Shown here one piece after another: positions 9,155 through 17,958 of a stretch of 64,000 nucleotides of DNA (its first letter is position 1; every line of letters begins with the position of its first letter). The DNA is from Alkalihalobacterium sp048323755 (GTDB taxonomy: Bacteria > Bacillota > Bacilli > Bacillales > Bacillaceae_F), in assembly GCF_048323755.1 (NCBI RefSeq), contig NZ_JBLWFS010000010.1, positions 62,001-126,000 of the forward strand, written 5' to 3'. The translations under genes were made by a program, and so were the position numbers. The notes beneath the pieces are model-generated. The model was given only the letters and a program-made list of their open reading frames with translations, had not been told where the DNA came from and did no database searches.

Positions 9155-9169
9155 GACAAAAAAATTGTC
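9155..9169. promoter_or_regulatory. candidate RocR enhancer site
   Basis: The perfect palindrome GACAAAAAAATTGTC sits in the rocR/lipoyl-gene intergenic region, about 50 bp upstream of the -24/-12 element. A near copy lies at 9545-9559 and another at 15134-15148. Enhancer position for RocR is inferred. Confidence 0.45.
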
Positions 9170-9210
9170 GTTCGAAGCTATTATTTGAATAATCAAAGTG
9201 TTTCTAAAAT

Positions 9211-9226
9211 TGGCATGGAATTTGCA
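9211..9226 (+). promoter_or_regulatory. sigma-54 promoter (-24/-12)
   Basis: TGGCATGGAATTTGCA matches the -24/-12 consensus (TGGCAC, five bases, TTGCA) with GG and GC correctly spaced. It lies 35 bp before the biotin/lipoyl-like gene. Confidence 0.85.
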
Positions 9227-9260
9227 TTGTTATTAACAAATAGAAAAGGAGGTAAGAAAA

Positions 9261-9512
9261 TTGAGCAGTTATCGTATTGTCACAAGCGAGTCAAATGGAG
9301 TTGTTGAAGAAGTTCTTGTCAATGAAGGGGAGTACGTATATGAATGGGAACCTTTATTTCTAATTAAGTCTCAGAATGGGACCATGAAAAAAATCGAGCT
9401 CGGGGTAAGTGGGAAGATCAATTCGATCAGAGTCATCCCGGGAGAAAAGATTTTATCGGATATGACGTTAGCAGTTGTAGAAGAAGATGATTTTCCGCGG
9501 GGGTGTGATTAA
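9261..9512 (+). CDS. small biotin/lipoyl-like domain protein
   Basis: This 83-residue protein looks like a free-standing biotinyl/lipoyl-type beta-barrel. It has the paired half-motifs NGVVEEVLVNEGEYV and SGKINSIRVIPGEKI, each ending in the G-E/G-D turn of this fold. At the position of the usual MKM turn there is GTMKKIE, so a lysine is present but the canonical context is not. It starts with TTG, seven bases after AAAGGAGG. It is transcribed from its own sigma-54 promoter opposite rocR, so it belongs to the arginine regulon here. Whether it is modified or serves as a carrier is unknown. Confidence 0.7.
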   Translation: MSSYRIVTSESNGVVEEVLVNEGEYVYEWEPLFLIKSQNGTMKKIELGVSGKINSIRVIPGEKILSDMTLAVVEEDDFPRGCD

Positions 9513-9544
9513 GTAGAGTTAGGTTTTAGATCGTTTAACGATTC

Positions 9545-9559
9545 GCCAAAAAAATTGTC
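9545..9559. promoter_or_regulatory. candidate RocR enhancer site, second copy
   Basis: GCCAAAAAAATTGTC differs at only one or two positions from the palindrome at 9155-9169. It is about 150 bp upstream of the rocA sigma-54 promoter, a usual enhancer distance. Confidence 0.4.
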
Positions 9560-9706
9560 TTTTTTATTAGGAGATCTGCAGAGAGAAAAATATTTTTGCG
9601 AAAATGGATGGGATAATAAGACTTTGACTGCAAAATATCAAAATGTAAATAAGTGAAGATTAGGGTTTAACGAAAGATTAACAGTAAATTCAATAGTTTA
9701 AGTAGT

Positions 9707-9722
9707 TGGCATGGAATTTGCA
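9707..9722 (+). promoter_or_regulatory. sigma-54 promoter of rocA-rocD-rocG
   Basis: TGGCATGGAATTTGCA repeats the 16-base core of the promoter at 9211 exactly. It lies 52 bp before rocA. Confidence 0.85.
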
Positions 9723-9773
9723 ATAGCTTAGGTGAGAAACAAAAAATCTTAAAATATAAGGAGTCGATTTAAT

Positions 9774-11318
9774 ATGTACCAAGATTATACGCATGAGTCA
9801 TTCACAGATTTTACTGTAGAAAAAAATAGAGAGGAATTCCAACTGGCTTTAAATCTAGTTGAAGCAGAACTAGGTAAAGAGTATCCACTCATTATTGGAG
9901 GAGAGCGAATTACGACTGAAGCGAAGATTATTTCAGAGAACCCGTCAAATAAAGAACAAATTGTAGGATCGGTTTCTAAGGCCAATCAACATTTAGCTGA
10001 ACAGGCGATGCAAGTTGCAGACAAAACATTTAACACTTGGAAGAAGTGGCGCCCAGAAGTTCGAGCAGATATTTTATTTAGAGCCGCAGCCATTGTTAGA
10101 CGGAGAAAACATGAGTTTTCAGCTTACCTTGTATATGAAGCTGGGAAGCCATGGAAAGAAGCAGATGCTGATACAGCAGAAGCGATTGATTTCTTAGAAT
10201 ATTATGGGCGTCAAATGCTGGAACTAAAAAAGGGGTATCCAGTCAAAAGCCGTAAAATTGAGAAGAACAAGTTAGGTTACATTCCGCTAGGTGTTGGTGT
10301 TGTTATATCCCCTTGGAATTTTGCGTTTGCTATTATGGCAGGAATGACATCAGCTGCACTTGTAGCAGGAAATACGGTTCTATTAAAACCAGCTAGTACT
10401 ACACCAGTAGTCGCCTATAAATTTATCGAAGTGTTAGAGGAGGCAGGTCTTCCTGCGGGGGTTGTCAATTATATCCCTGGTAGTGGAGCTGAAGTTGGTG
10501 ATTATTTAGTTGATCATCCTCGGACGCGATTTATTAGTTTCACGGGTTCACGTGATGTGGGCATCCGCATATATGAGCGGGCGGCAAAAGTGCATCCAGG
10601 TCAGATTTGGTTAAAGCGTGTCGTTGCTGAAATGGGGGGCAAGGATACAATTGTGGTTGATAACAATGCGGACCTTGACCTTGCTGCACAATCGATTGTG
10701 CAATCTGCATTTGGCTTTTCAGGTCAGAAGTGTTCTGCTTGCTCAAGAGCAGTTATTCATGAGGATGTGTACGATGAGGTTTTAGAAAAGTCGATTGCAT
10801 TAACAAAAGAGTTAACGGTTGGTAATCCAGTTCACGATACGTATATGGGGCCAGTTAATGATCAGGGTGCGTTTGATAAAGTGATGAGTTATATTGCGAT
10901 CGGTAAAGAAGAAGGGCGCTTAGTAGCTGGGGGAGAAGGAGACTCAACCAATGGGTATTTTATTCAACCAACGATCTTTGCTGATGTTGATAAAAATGCA
11001 AGACTGATGAAAGAAGAGATCTTTGGTCCTGTTGTTGCGTTTTGTAAAGTAAAAGATTTTGACCATGCGTTAGAAGTGGCGAATAACACAGAATATGGCT
11101 TAACAGGTGCAGTCATTTCAAATCAACGAGAGCATATTGAAAAGGCTCGCGAAGAATTTCATGTCGGTAATCTATATTTCAATCGTGGTTGCACGGGGGC
11201 GATTGTCGGGTACCATCCATTTGGTGGATTTAACATGTCAGGAACAGATTCAAAGGCAGGTGGACCGGACTACTTGTTACACTTCACACAAGGTAAACTA
11301 ACAACAGAGCAACTTTAA
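9774..11318 (+). CDS. rocA: L-glutamate gamma-semialdehyde (P5C) dehydrogenase RocA
   Basis: This 514-residue aldehyde dehydrogenase oxidises glutamate-gamma-semialdehyde (P5C) to glutamate with NAD. The family marks are ISPWNFAFAIMAG, the nucleotide-binding SFTGSRDVG, the catalytic glutamate in AEMGGKD and the catalytic cysteine in SGQKCSACSR. Length and sequence fit the RocA/PruA group. ATG is preceded by AAGGAG. It is the first gene of an operon with rocD (17-bp gap) and rocG, under a sigma-54 promoter. Confidence 0.95.
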   Translation: MYQDYTHESFTDFTVEKNREEFQLALNLVEAELGKEYPLIIGGERITTEAKIISENPSNKEQIVGSVSKANQHLAEQAMQVADKTFNTWKKWRPEVRADILFRAAAIVRRRKHEFSAYLVYEAGKPWKEADADTAEAIDFLEYYGRQMLELKKGYPVKSRKIEKNKLGYIPLGVGVVISPWNFAFAIMAGMTSAALVAGNTVLLKPASTTPVVAYKFIEVLEEAGLPAGVVNYIPGSGAEVGDYLVDHPRTRFISFTGSRDVGIRIYERAAKVHPGQIWLKRVVAEMGGKDTIVVDNNADLDLAAQSIVQSAFGFSGQKCSACSRAVIHEDVYDEVLEKSIALTKELTVGNPVHDTYMGPVNDQGAFDKVMSYIAIGKEEGRLVAGGEGDSTNGYFIQPTIFADVDKNARLMKEEIFGPVVAFCKVKDFDHALEVANNTEYGLTGAVISNQREHIEKAREEFHVGNLYFNRGCTGAIVGYHPFGGFNMSGTDSKAGGPDYLLHFTQGKLTTEQL

Positions 11319-11335
11319 TCAAGGAGGTTAACTAC

Positions 11336-12529
11336 ATGACGACTGTAACAGATACGATTATTGGAACAACGGAAAAATACGGTGCAAAAAACTATCATCC
11401 TTTACCGATTGTTATTTCTAAAGGGAAAGGCGTTTGGGTGGAAGACCCAGAAGGTAATCGATACATGGATATGTTAAGTGCCTATTCTGCAGTGAATCAA
11501 GGGCATTGCCATCCAGAAATTATTCAGGCACTAAAGGATCAAGCGGATCGAATTACCTTAACATCACGAGCGTTTCACAATGACCAGTTGGGACCTTTTT
11601 ATGAAAAAATCTCAAAGTTAACAGGGAAAAGTAGGCTGCTCCCGATGAATACAGGAGCAGAAGCGGTCGAAACAGCTGTAAAAGCTGTTCGCCGCTGGGC
11701 ATACGATGTAAAGGGGGTTCCTGTCAACCAAGCCGAAATCATAGTCTGTGAAAATAATTTTCATGGCCGTACAATGACAGCGGTTTCACTTTCTTCGAAT
11801 GAGGAGTATAAAAGAGGTTTCGGTCCAATGCTGCCAGGAATTAAAGTGATTCCTTATGGTGATCTAGATGCACTTGCCAATGCCATTACACCAAATACAG
11901 CCGCATTTATGCTAGAACCTATTCAAGGTGAAGCGGGAATTATCGTTCCCCCTAAAGGATTTTTGAAAGCAGCCTATGAATTATGTCAAAGAGAGAACGT
12001 GTTATTTGTTGCAGATGAAATCCAAACAGGTCTAGGAAGAACAGGGAAAATGTTTGCGTGTGATTGGGAAAATGTCATTCCTGATATGTATATCCTAGGT
12101 AAAGCACTCGGAGCTGGTGTAATGCCCATCTCGGTTGTTGCTGCCAATGAAGATATTCTTGGTGTTTTTGAACCGGGTTCACATGGTTCAACATTTGGGG
12201 GGAATCCCCTTGCTTGTGCAGTTTCTATTGCTGCTATAGACGTTATCTTAAAAGAGCAACTTGTTAATCGTTCACTTCAATTAGGTATTTATTTTAAAGA
12301 AAAATTGAAAGAAATCAAAAATCCAGTCATAAAAGAAGTTCGTGGAAGAGGGTTATTTATTGGCGTTGAGTTAACGGTCCCCGCAAGAGAATATTGCGAA
12401 CAACTTAAGCAGGCTAGATTGTTATGTAAAGAAACACATGTCAACGTTATTCGCTTTGCACCGCCTTTAGTCATGTCAATAGTAGACTTGGACTGGGCCA
12501 TCGATCGAATCAAAAGAGTATTAGCTTAG
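11336..12529 (+). CDS. rocD: ornithine aminotransferase RocD
   Basis: This 397-residue class III PLP aminotransferase transfers the delta-amino group of ornithine to 2-oxoglutarate, giving glutamate semialdehyde and glutamate. The N-terminal NYHPLPIV is characteristic of ornithine aminotransferases. The PLP site shows FVADEIQTGLGRTGK and the Schiff-base lysine in LGKALGAGVMPIS. STFGGNPLACA closes the phosphate-binding part. AAGGAGG precedes the ATG. Its product is the substrate of RocA just upstream. Confidence 0.95.
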   Translation: MTTVTDTIIGTTEKYGAKNYHPLPIVISKGKGVWVEDPEGNRYMDMLSAYSAVNQGHCHPEIIQALKDQADRITLTSRAFHNDQLGPFYEKISKLTGKSRLLPMNTGAEAVETAVKAVRRWAYDVKGVPVNQAEIIVCENNFHGRTMTAVSLSSNEEYKRGFGPMLPGIKVIPYGDLDALANAITPNTAAFMLEPIQGEAGIIVPPKGFLKAAYELCQRENVLFVADEIQTGLGRTGKMFACDWENVIPDMYILGKALGAGVMPISVVAANEDILGVFEPGSHGSTFGGNPLACAVSIAAIDVILKEQLVNRSLQLGIYFKEKLKEIKNPVIKEVRGRGLFIGVELTVPAREYCEQLKQARLLCKETHVNVIRFAPPLVMSIVDLDWAIDRIKRVLA

Positions 12530-12557
12530 TTTATTTTAATATAATGAGGTGGAAGGA

Positions 12558-13844
12558 ATGGCAGTTAAAACTTCTGTAAGCCAACTACGTACCGAGCAAG
12601 TGGATCAAAAAAAGAGTTTGCTAGACTCTACTCAGATTGTCATAAAAGAAGCGCTGTCTAAATTAGGTTATTCTAACGAAGTGTATGAATTGATGAAAGA
12701 GCCACAACGAATGTTAACGGTTAGAATACCTGTTCGCATGGATGATGGGAAAGTGAAAGTTTTTACTGCTTTCCGTGCACAGCATAGTGACGCTGTTGGA
12801 CCGACAAAAGGTGGCGTCCGCTTCCATCCCGAGGTGACAGAAGAAGAAGTGAAAGCTTTATCCATTTGGATGAGTTTAAAATGCGGGATATCAGATTTAC
12901 CTTACGGTGGAGGTAAAGGTGGTATTGTGTGTGATCCTAGAGAAATGTCTATGCTTGAATTAGAGCGTTTAAGCAGGGGGTATGTAAGAGCAATCAGTCA
13001 AATAGTAGGGCCAACAAAAGACATTCCAGCGCCAGATGTTTTTACAAATTCACAAATTATGGCGTGGATGATGGATGAGTATAGTCGTATCCGAGAATTT
13101 GATTCTCCAGGTTTTATTACGGGGAAGCCGTTAGTCTTAGGAGGTTCGCACGGACGTGAAACAGCGACTGCTCGCGGTGTCGTCATATGTATAGAAGAAG
13201 CCGCTAAGCGTGTAGGGATAGAGTTAAAAGGAGCTCGTGTTGTTGTTCAAGGATTCGGAAATGCGGGCAGCTATTTAGCGAAGTTTATGCATGAAGCAGG
13301 AGCGAAGGTAATTGGGATCTCGGATGCTTACGGTGCTCTTTATAATGAGAATGGATTAGATATACCATATCTTTTAGATCGTCGGGATTCTTTTGGAACA
13401 GTAACAAACCTCTTTAAAAATACAATTACGAATCAGGAGCTGTTACAGCTGCCTTGTGACATTTTAGTTCCGGCTGCCATTTCTAATCAGATTACAGCGG
13501 ATAACGCAGAACAAATCAAAGCGAAAGTTATTGTTGAAGCTGCAAACGGACCTACAACTTTAGAGGCTACTACCATACTAGCTGACCGAGGAATTTTGTT
13601 AGTACCTGATGTATTAGCTAGTTCGGGTGGGGTAACAGTTTCCTATTTTGAATGGGTACAAAACAACCTAGGATATTATTGGTCAGAAGAAGAAGTTTCC
13701 AAAAAGCTGTATGATGTGATGGTAAAATCCTTTGATGATATTTTTAACGCGGCAAGATTCCACAAAGTCAATATGAGGTTAGCGGCCTATATGGTTGGTG
13801 TTCGCAAAATGGCAGAAGCTTCACGCTTCCGAGGTTGGGTGTAG
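12558..13844 (+). CDS. rocG: NAD-specific glutamate dehydrogenase (RocG/GudB type)
   Basis: This 428-residue glutamate dehydrogenase deaminates glutamate to 2-oxoglutarate and ammonia. PYGGGKGGI contains the catalytic lysine, GPTKGGVRFHP the substrate region, and VVQGFGNAG the Rossmann loop. I choose ATG 12558, with GAGGTGGAAGGA just before it, over a GTG at 12549 that lies inside the ribosome binding site. Its position third in the roc operon, with a 28-bp gap from rocD, favours RocG over the paralogue GudB. It completes the arginine-to-2-oxoglutarate route. Confidence 0.9.
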   Translation: MAVKTSVSQLRTEQVDQKKSLLDSTQIVIKEALSKLGYSNEVYELMKEPQRMLTVRIPVRMDDGKVKVFTAFRAQHSDAVGPTKGGVRFHPEVTEEEVKALSIWMSLKCGISDLPYGGGKGGIVCDPREMSMLELERLSRGYVRAISQIVGPTKDIPAPDVFTNSQIMAWMMDEYSRIREFDSPGFITGKPLVLGGSHGRETATARGVVICIEEAAKRVGIELKGARVVVQGFGNAGSYLAKFMHEAGAKVIGISDAYGALYNENGLDIPYLLDRRDSFGTVTNLFKNTITNQELLQLPCDILVPAAISNQITADNAEQIKAKVIVEAANGPTTLEATTILADRGILLVPDVLASSGGVTVSYFEWVQNNLGYYWSEEEVSKKLYDVMVKSFDDIFNAARFHKVNMRLAAYMVGVRKMAEASRFRGWV

Positions 13845-14083
13845 TCGATCTAGTAATCTATGTTCTTTAAATCTAATTTTCATCTAGTTTTTTGTACTTA
13901 TTTATAACTATAATTTATCTAGTACGCGTGTTTTAGGGGGCTCAACTTTTGCCTTATGAAAAAAACGGGCCCCGTATAACAATACATATTTTAGAAAGAA
14001 CGTTTAATAAAAAATAGATTGTGATGGTCATTTACAAGACTGAGTATTGATAGTCATAACCTATTCTAAAGCTACCATATAAC
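13845..14083. other. intergenic region between rocG and rocF
   Basis: No gene seen. It holds an imperfect GC-rich inverted repeat (GGGGGCTC near 13936 with GGGCCCC near 13969), a possible terminator without a strong T run, and two similar TGATRGTCATWWAC boxes near 14021 and 14049 that could be activator sites for rocF. Confidence 0.35.
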
Positions 14084-14099
14084 TGGCATGGTTTTTGCA
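14084..14099 (+). promoter_or_regulatory. sigma-54 promoter of rocF
   Basis: TGGCATGGTTTTTGCA has the -24 GG and -12 GC with correct spacing and lies 46 bp before the arginase start. Confidence 0.85.
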
Positions 14100-14145
14100 T
14101 TTAGAATAGTGTAATAGATTTTGACAAATGAGAGGAGTTACTAAC

Positions 14146-15045
14146 ATGAAAAAGTTTCAAAAAATTTCGGTAATCGGGGTACCGATGGATTTAGGTCAAA
14201 AAAGAAGGGGAGTAGATATGGGCCCTAGTGCCATGAGATATGCAGGGTTAATCGAGGAAATTCAGTCACTAGACTTCGAAGTAGAAGATTACGGAGACAT
14301 CTATATTAATCGTCCTGCTTCAAATATACAAGATGGACTAAGAAATTTAGAAGAAGTCATTAAAGTAAGCGAGGAACTGTGCAGAAAAGTGTGTGAAATA
14401 GAGGCAGAAGAAAGCTTTCCGCTTATCTTAGGTGGGGACCACAGCATAAGTATTGGCTCGATTGCTGGGATTAGCCAGCGACATAAAAACCTTGGTGTGA
14501 TTTGGTATGATGCGCATCCTGATTTAAATACAGATGAAACGTCACCATCTGGAAATATACACGGAATGCCCCTAGCGGTAAATCTTGGGATTGGTCATTC
14601 TAGACTAACTGAAGTTGGTGCAATAGTACCTAAGGTTAAGCCTGAAAATATAGTTATTATTGGTGCCCGCTCCATAGATGAAGGGGAAAGAGAGTTAATT
14701 AAAGAACAAGGTATAAAAGTATATACGATGCATGAAATTGATCGAATTGGGATGACTAAAGTAATTGAAGAGACCATCGAACATTTTAAGGGCAGGACAG
14801 ATGGGGTGCATTTAAGCTTTGATCTAGATGGAATTGATCCACACGATGCACCAGGCGTTGGTACACCGGTTATGGGGGGGATTTCATATCGTGAAAGTCA
14901 TTTAGCGCTCGAGATGTTAGCCGAATCAGAATTGATAACATCTGCTGAGTTTGTAGAGATCAATCCTATCTTAGATAATAAAAATCAAACAGCTGATGTA
15001 GCGGTTGCACTAGTTAGCTCTTTATTAGGTAAAAAATTATTATAA
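14146..15045 (+). CDS. rocF: arginase RocF
   Basis: This 299-residue enzyme of the arginase/ureohydrolase family hydrolyses arginine to ornithine and urea using two manganese ions. Metal ligands are visible in GGDHS (His99), YDAHPDLN (Asp122, His124, Asp126) and SFDLDGIDP. NTDETSPSGNIHGMPLA and the C-terminal AEFVEINPILD are typical of true bacillary arginase rather than agmatinase. I choose ATG 14146, which has GAGAGGAG upstream; the in-frame ATG 14128 precedes that site. It has its own sigma-54 promoter and a strong terminator. Confidence 0.95.
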   Translation: MKKFQKISVIGVPMDLGQKRRGVDMGPSAMRYAGLIEEIQSLDFEVEDYGDIYINRPASNIQDGLRNLEEVIKVSEELCRKVCEIEAEESFPLILGGDHSISIGSIAGISQRHKNLGVIWYDAHPDLNTDETSPSGNIHGMPLAVNLGIGHSRLTEVGAIVPKVKPENIVIIGARSIDEGERELIKEQGIKVYTMHEIDRIGMTKVIEETIEHFKGRTDGVHLSFDLDGIDPHDAPGVGTPVMGGISYRESHLALEMLAESELITSAEFVEINPILDNKNQTADVAVALVSSLLGKKLL

Positions 15046-15059
15046 CATTTCGTCTACTT

Positions 15060-15102
15060 AACAGTACGGATCTATTCTTAGAATAGGTTTGTACTGTTTT
15101 TT
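15060..15102 (+). terminator. rocF terminator
   Basis: AACAGTAC and GTACTGTT form a stem with an inner dyad CTATTCTTAGAATAG, followed by a run of T. Confidence 0.85.
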
Positions 15103-15133
15103 ACTCTTTGTTCAAGGTGAATAGTAACACAAC

Positions 15134-15148
15134 GCTAAAAAAATTGCC
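15134..15148. promoter_or_regulatory. third copy of the A7-TTG motif, downstream of rocF
   Basis: GCTAAAAAAATTGCC shares the A7-TTG core and 13 of 15 bases with the motif at 9545-9559. It sits about 90 bp after the rocF stop. Its A run is also the U run of the adjacent minus-strand terminator, so the match may be coincidence. Confidence 0.25.
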
Positions 15149-15177
15149 CTTTTACATTAAACTTGTAAAAGAGCAAT
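15143..15177 (-). terminator. terminator of the transporter-dipeptidase unit
   Basis: ATTGCTCTTTTACA and TGTAAAAGGGCAAT (minus strand) form a stem followed by seven T residues, 30 bp after the dipeptidase stop. Confidence 0.85.
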
Positions 15178-15208
15178 CGTTTTCTATACCATCTATTATC
15201 ATTTTAAA

Positions 15209-16381
15209 TTATTCAAAAGTTCCTTTTACGATTATTTCTCCTTCAGACATCATTACTTGACCTTTAGCAACTACTGACTGAATTTCTAGATTGTCTTTAG
15301 ATAATAAAACAAGGTCGGCATCTTTTCCTTCCTTAATATATCCTTTACTCTCTAATCGAAGAATATCTGCAGGGTTAGAGGTGATGACCCGTATAGCTTT
15401 CTCAATAGAAACCCCTTCTATTAAAATAGCATCTCTAACTTCATGAAATAGGCTTTCTACTTTTCCGATTTGTAACCCAATCAGATTTCCTTCAGAGTCG
15501 AAGTCTGGTAAGCTTGCTTGACCGTCTGAAGTAAAAGTAATGTTTTCAATAGGTACTTCGTTTTCAATCATTATTTTTAACCCTTTACTACATTTCACTT
15601 CATCTTCCATTAAAAATTTTTCGGTCGTGCTTGTAGTGAAATCTACATAACCGCCTTTTTTAGCGTAATCGATTGCAGCTGTAAATAGTTGTGCATTCCG
15701 ATTAATATGAGTAGGCAAAAATTGTTTAATCGGGATATCCGTTTGTTCTGAGACTTGCTCTAATAAGCTTAGTTTGCTAGGGCTATCGCCAACATGTATG
15801 TTTACAATTCCCGATTTTCCTGACAGCATACCGCCAACTCTTGCTGCTGATGCAATTCTGGCCACTTCATGAGCGGTTGGTTGTGACGAACGGTGGTCTG
15901 CGATAGCGATCTCACCAACTCCAATAATTTTATCAATTAAAATAATGTCATCTTCAATTTTTCCAGTTAGAGTTTTCACGGGGATTTGATAGGAGCCTGT
16001 TTGAACAAAACAGGTAATTCCTTCTTCATCCAGTGCTCGTGCTTTAGCGATTAAATCTGGCATCGTTCTCGTTATTCCATCAGTACCGATCACACCGATT
16101 ACGGTTGTTACTCCACCTTTAATCGTGTCAGTCAGTTGAAGCTCAGGGGTACGAGTTTTGAAGCCGCCTTCACCACCGCCTCCAGTAATATGAACATGAG
16201 AGTCAATAAAGCCAGGAGTGATAACTAATCCTGTTGCATCTATAACTTTTACATCGATAAAGGTCTCAGGAACTTCAATTGTGTTCTTAATTGCAATAAT
16301 TTTTGAATGCGCAATTAGAATATCTTTTCTTCCGATATAGTCTGGTGTATATAGTTCACCGTTTTTTAAAAGTAATAACAA
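15209..16381 (-). CDS. iadA: isoaspartyl (beta-aspartyl) dipeptidase, IadA family
   Basis: This 390-residue amidohydrolase cleaves dipeptides with an N-terminal beta-linked aspartate. FIDSHVHITGGGGEGG carries the HxH metal ligands (His62, His64) and the IadA-specific glycine run. FKTRTPE, GVIGTDGITR, ADHRS and LPTHINRN follow the family order, and FTSDGQ contains the catalytic aspartate. Compared with my memory of the E. coli enzyme, the bridging carbamylated lysine position (VIGVK there) appears as glutamate here (IIGVGE, Glu157). It lies 22 bp after the YfcC-like transporter gene and probably shares its sigma-54 promoter. A likely role is hydrolysis of imported beta-aspartyl dipeptides, releasing for example arginine for the roc pathway. 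Confidence 0.9.
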   Translation of the reverse strand: MLLLLKNGELYTPDYIGRKDILIAHSKIIAIKNTIEVPETFIDVKVIDATGLVITPGFIDSHVHITGGGGEGGFKTRTPELQLTDTIKGGVTTVIGVIGTDGITRTMPDLIAKARALDEEGITCFVQTGSYQIPVKTLTGKIEDDIILIDKIIGVGEIAIADHRSSQPTAHEVARIASAARVGGMLSGKSGIVNIHVGDSPSKLSLLEQVSEQTDIPIKQFLPTHINRNAQLFTAAIDYAKKGGYVDFTTSTTEKFLMEDEVKCSKGLKIMIENEVPIENITFTSDGQASLPDFDSEGNLIGLQIGKVESLFHEVRDAILIEGVSIEKAIRVITSNPADILRLESKGYIKEGKDADLVLLSKDNLEIQSVVAKGQVMMSEGEIIVKGTFE

Positions 16382-16403
16382 ATGGATCCCTCCTGCTTAA
16401 TCT

Positions 16404-17915
16404 TTAATTGAAACCAATAAACGCAGCACCAATAACGAATAAAGACCCAAGTATAAATAATATAATTTGAAATTTAATTTGGAACCTTAACCATTTACTC
16501 CAATCAAGTCGTGCTACACCTAAAACGCCCATTAATGCTGCAGATGTCGGGACGATTAAGTTTGTAAACCCGTCACCCAGTTGATAAGCAAGAACAGCAA
16601 CTTGTCTTGTTACACCAGCCATATCTGCTAACGGTGCAAGTAGGGGCATTGTTAATGCGGCTTGCCCAGTACCCGAAACGACAAAAAAGTTAAACGTTGA
16701 TTGAAAGACAAACATTAACCAAGCTGAAAATTCAGTTGGTAACCCGTTAAACAATTGACCCGTATGGAATAATATCGTATTTAAAACAGAAGCTTGAGCA
16801 GGGTCGTCACCACCAAGAATGATGACAATTCCTTTTGCCATCCCGACAATTAAAGCTGCAGGTAATAAATCTTTAGCTCCGTTTTTAAAGCTGCCAGCAA
16901 TGTCATTTATATTCATATTATTTAATTTGAAAATTACACCAATAACCCCCGCGACTAAACCAATGGTAAAAAATTGAGTCGCAATTTCTGGAATATAGTA
17001 CGCGTGGTTGACAACACCCCATATGATCCAAGTGATTCCTAAAACTAAAGATAAAATAACTAAACCGTGACCAACGGTAAATTTAGCACTAATTTTTTCT
17101 TCACGAAAATCTTTTCTAAAGTGATCATCAGACTCATAAGATAGGGAAGATGTTGGATCTTTTTTAATTTTTGAAGCATAAATCATCGTGTAAATAATTC
17201 CGACTAATGTAAAGAAAGCCCACATCGCGATACGAAATGGAGATCCACTTAGTACGGGAACATCAGCTAGTCCTTGTGCGATGGCAACCCCAAATGGATT
17301 CATCCAAGATGTCGCAAAACCGATTTGAGTCGCAACATATGTAATCATAATGCCTGTGATCGCATCATAACCTAAGGCAATCACGAGCGGAATGAGAATG
17401 AGAGCAAATGCAATCGCTTCTTCTCCCATACCAAAGACTGCTCCACCTAATGAAAATAAAGTGAACATCACAGGAATGATTAACATTTCTCTTCCTTTTG
17501 TTCGTTTGATAACAGATAAAATCCCTTCTTCAACTGCCCCTGTTTTCATAATAACTCCAAATGAACCACCGATAATTAAAATGAAAGCAACGACGCCAAT
17601 CGCCGATCCCCATTTACTACCAGAAACAAGTCCTTCAAAAAAATAATTTAAGAACCCTACACCACCACCCGGTTCAAATAAACGTACTCCATCTTTCACT
17701 GGATTTCCGTCTGGATCAACTACTACGGAGAAACTCTCAGGGTCTAATACTGTTCTTGTGGATTCAGTTCCTTGATACTCATATGTAATTTCTTTTGTAC
17801 CAAATTCACCTAGTGGAATGAGGTAGGTTAGTAATGCGGCCGCTACCACTACGAAGAAGATAATGACAAAGGTATCAGGTGTTTGAAAACGCTTTCTACT
17901 TTTTGGCATTTTCAA
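16404..17915 (-). CDS. YfcC-family membrane transporter
   Basis: The product (about 503 residues) is a polytopic membrane protein of the YfcC/DcuC-like ion-transporter superfamily. It has about 12 hydrophobic segments, the motifs FSLGGAVFGMGEEAIAF and FVVSGTGQAALTMPLLAPL, and a soluble extracytoplasmic loop near residues 45-90. Related proteins are annotated as dicarboxylate, arginine/ornithine or peptide-type carriers, so the substrate is not fixed by sequence. I choose TTG 17915 because AAAGGAAGTG lies seven bases upstream; the TTG at 17933 precedes that site. It is the first gene of a two-gene unit with the isoaspartyl dipeptidase, which suggests import of beta-aspartyl dipeptides. Confidence 0.85.
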   Translation of the reverse strand: MKMPKSRKRFQTPDTFVIIFFVVVAAALLTYLIPLGEFGTKEITYEYQGTESTRTVLDPESFSVVVDPDGNPVKDGVRLFEPGGGVGFLNYFFEGLVSGSKWGSAIGVVAFILIIGGSFGVIMKTGAVEEGILSVIKRTKGREMLIIPVMFTLFSLGGAVFGMGEEAIAFALILIPLVIALGYDAITGIMITYVATQIGFATSWMNPFGVAIAQGLADVPVLSGSPFRIAMWAFFTLVGIIYTMIYASKIKKDPTSSLSYESDDHFRKDFREEKISAKFTVGHGLVILSLVLGITWIIWGVVNHAYYIPEIATQFFTIGLVAGVIGVIFKLNNMNINDIAGSFKNGAKDLLPAALIVGMAKGIVIILGGDDPAQASVLNTILFHTGQLFNGLPTEFSAWLMFVFQSTFNFFVVSGTGQAALTMPLLAPLADMAGVTRQVAVLAYQLGDGFTNLIVPTSAALMGVLGVARLDWSKWLRFQIKFQIILFILGSLFVIGAAFIGFN

Positions 17916-17958
17916 AAAATCACTTCCTTTCAAAAATAAATAAATTCTATATTAATAT

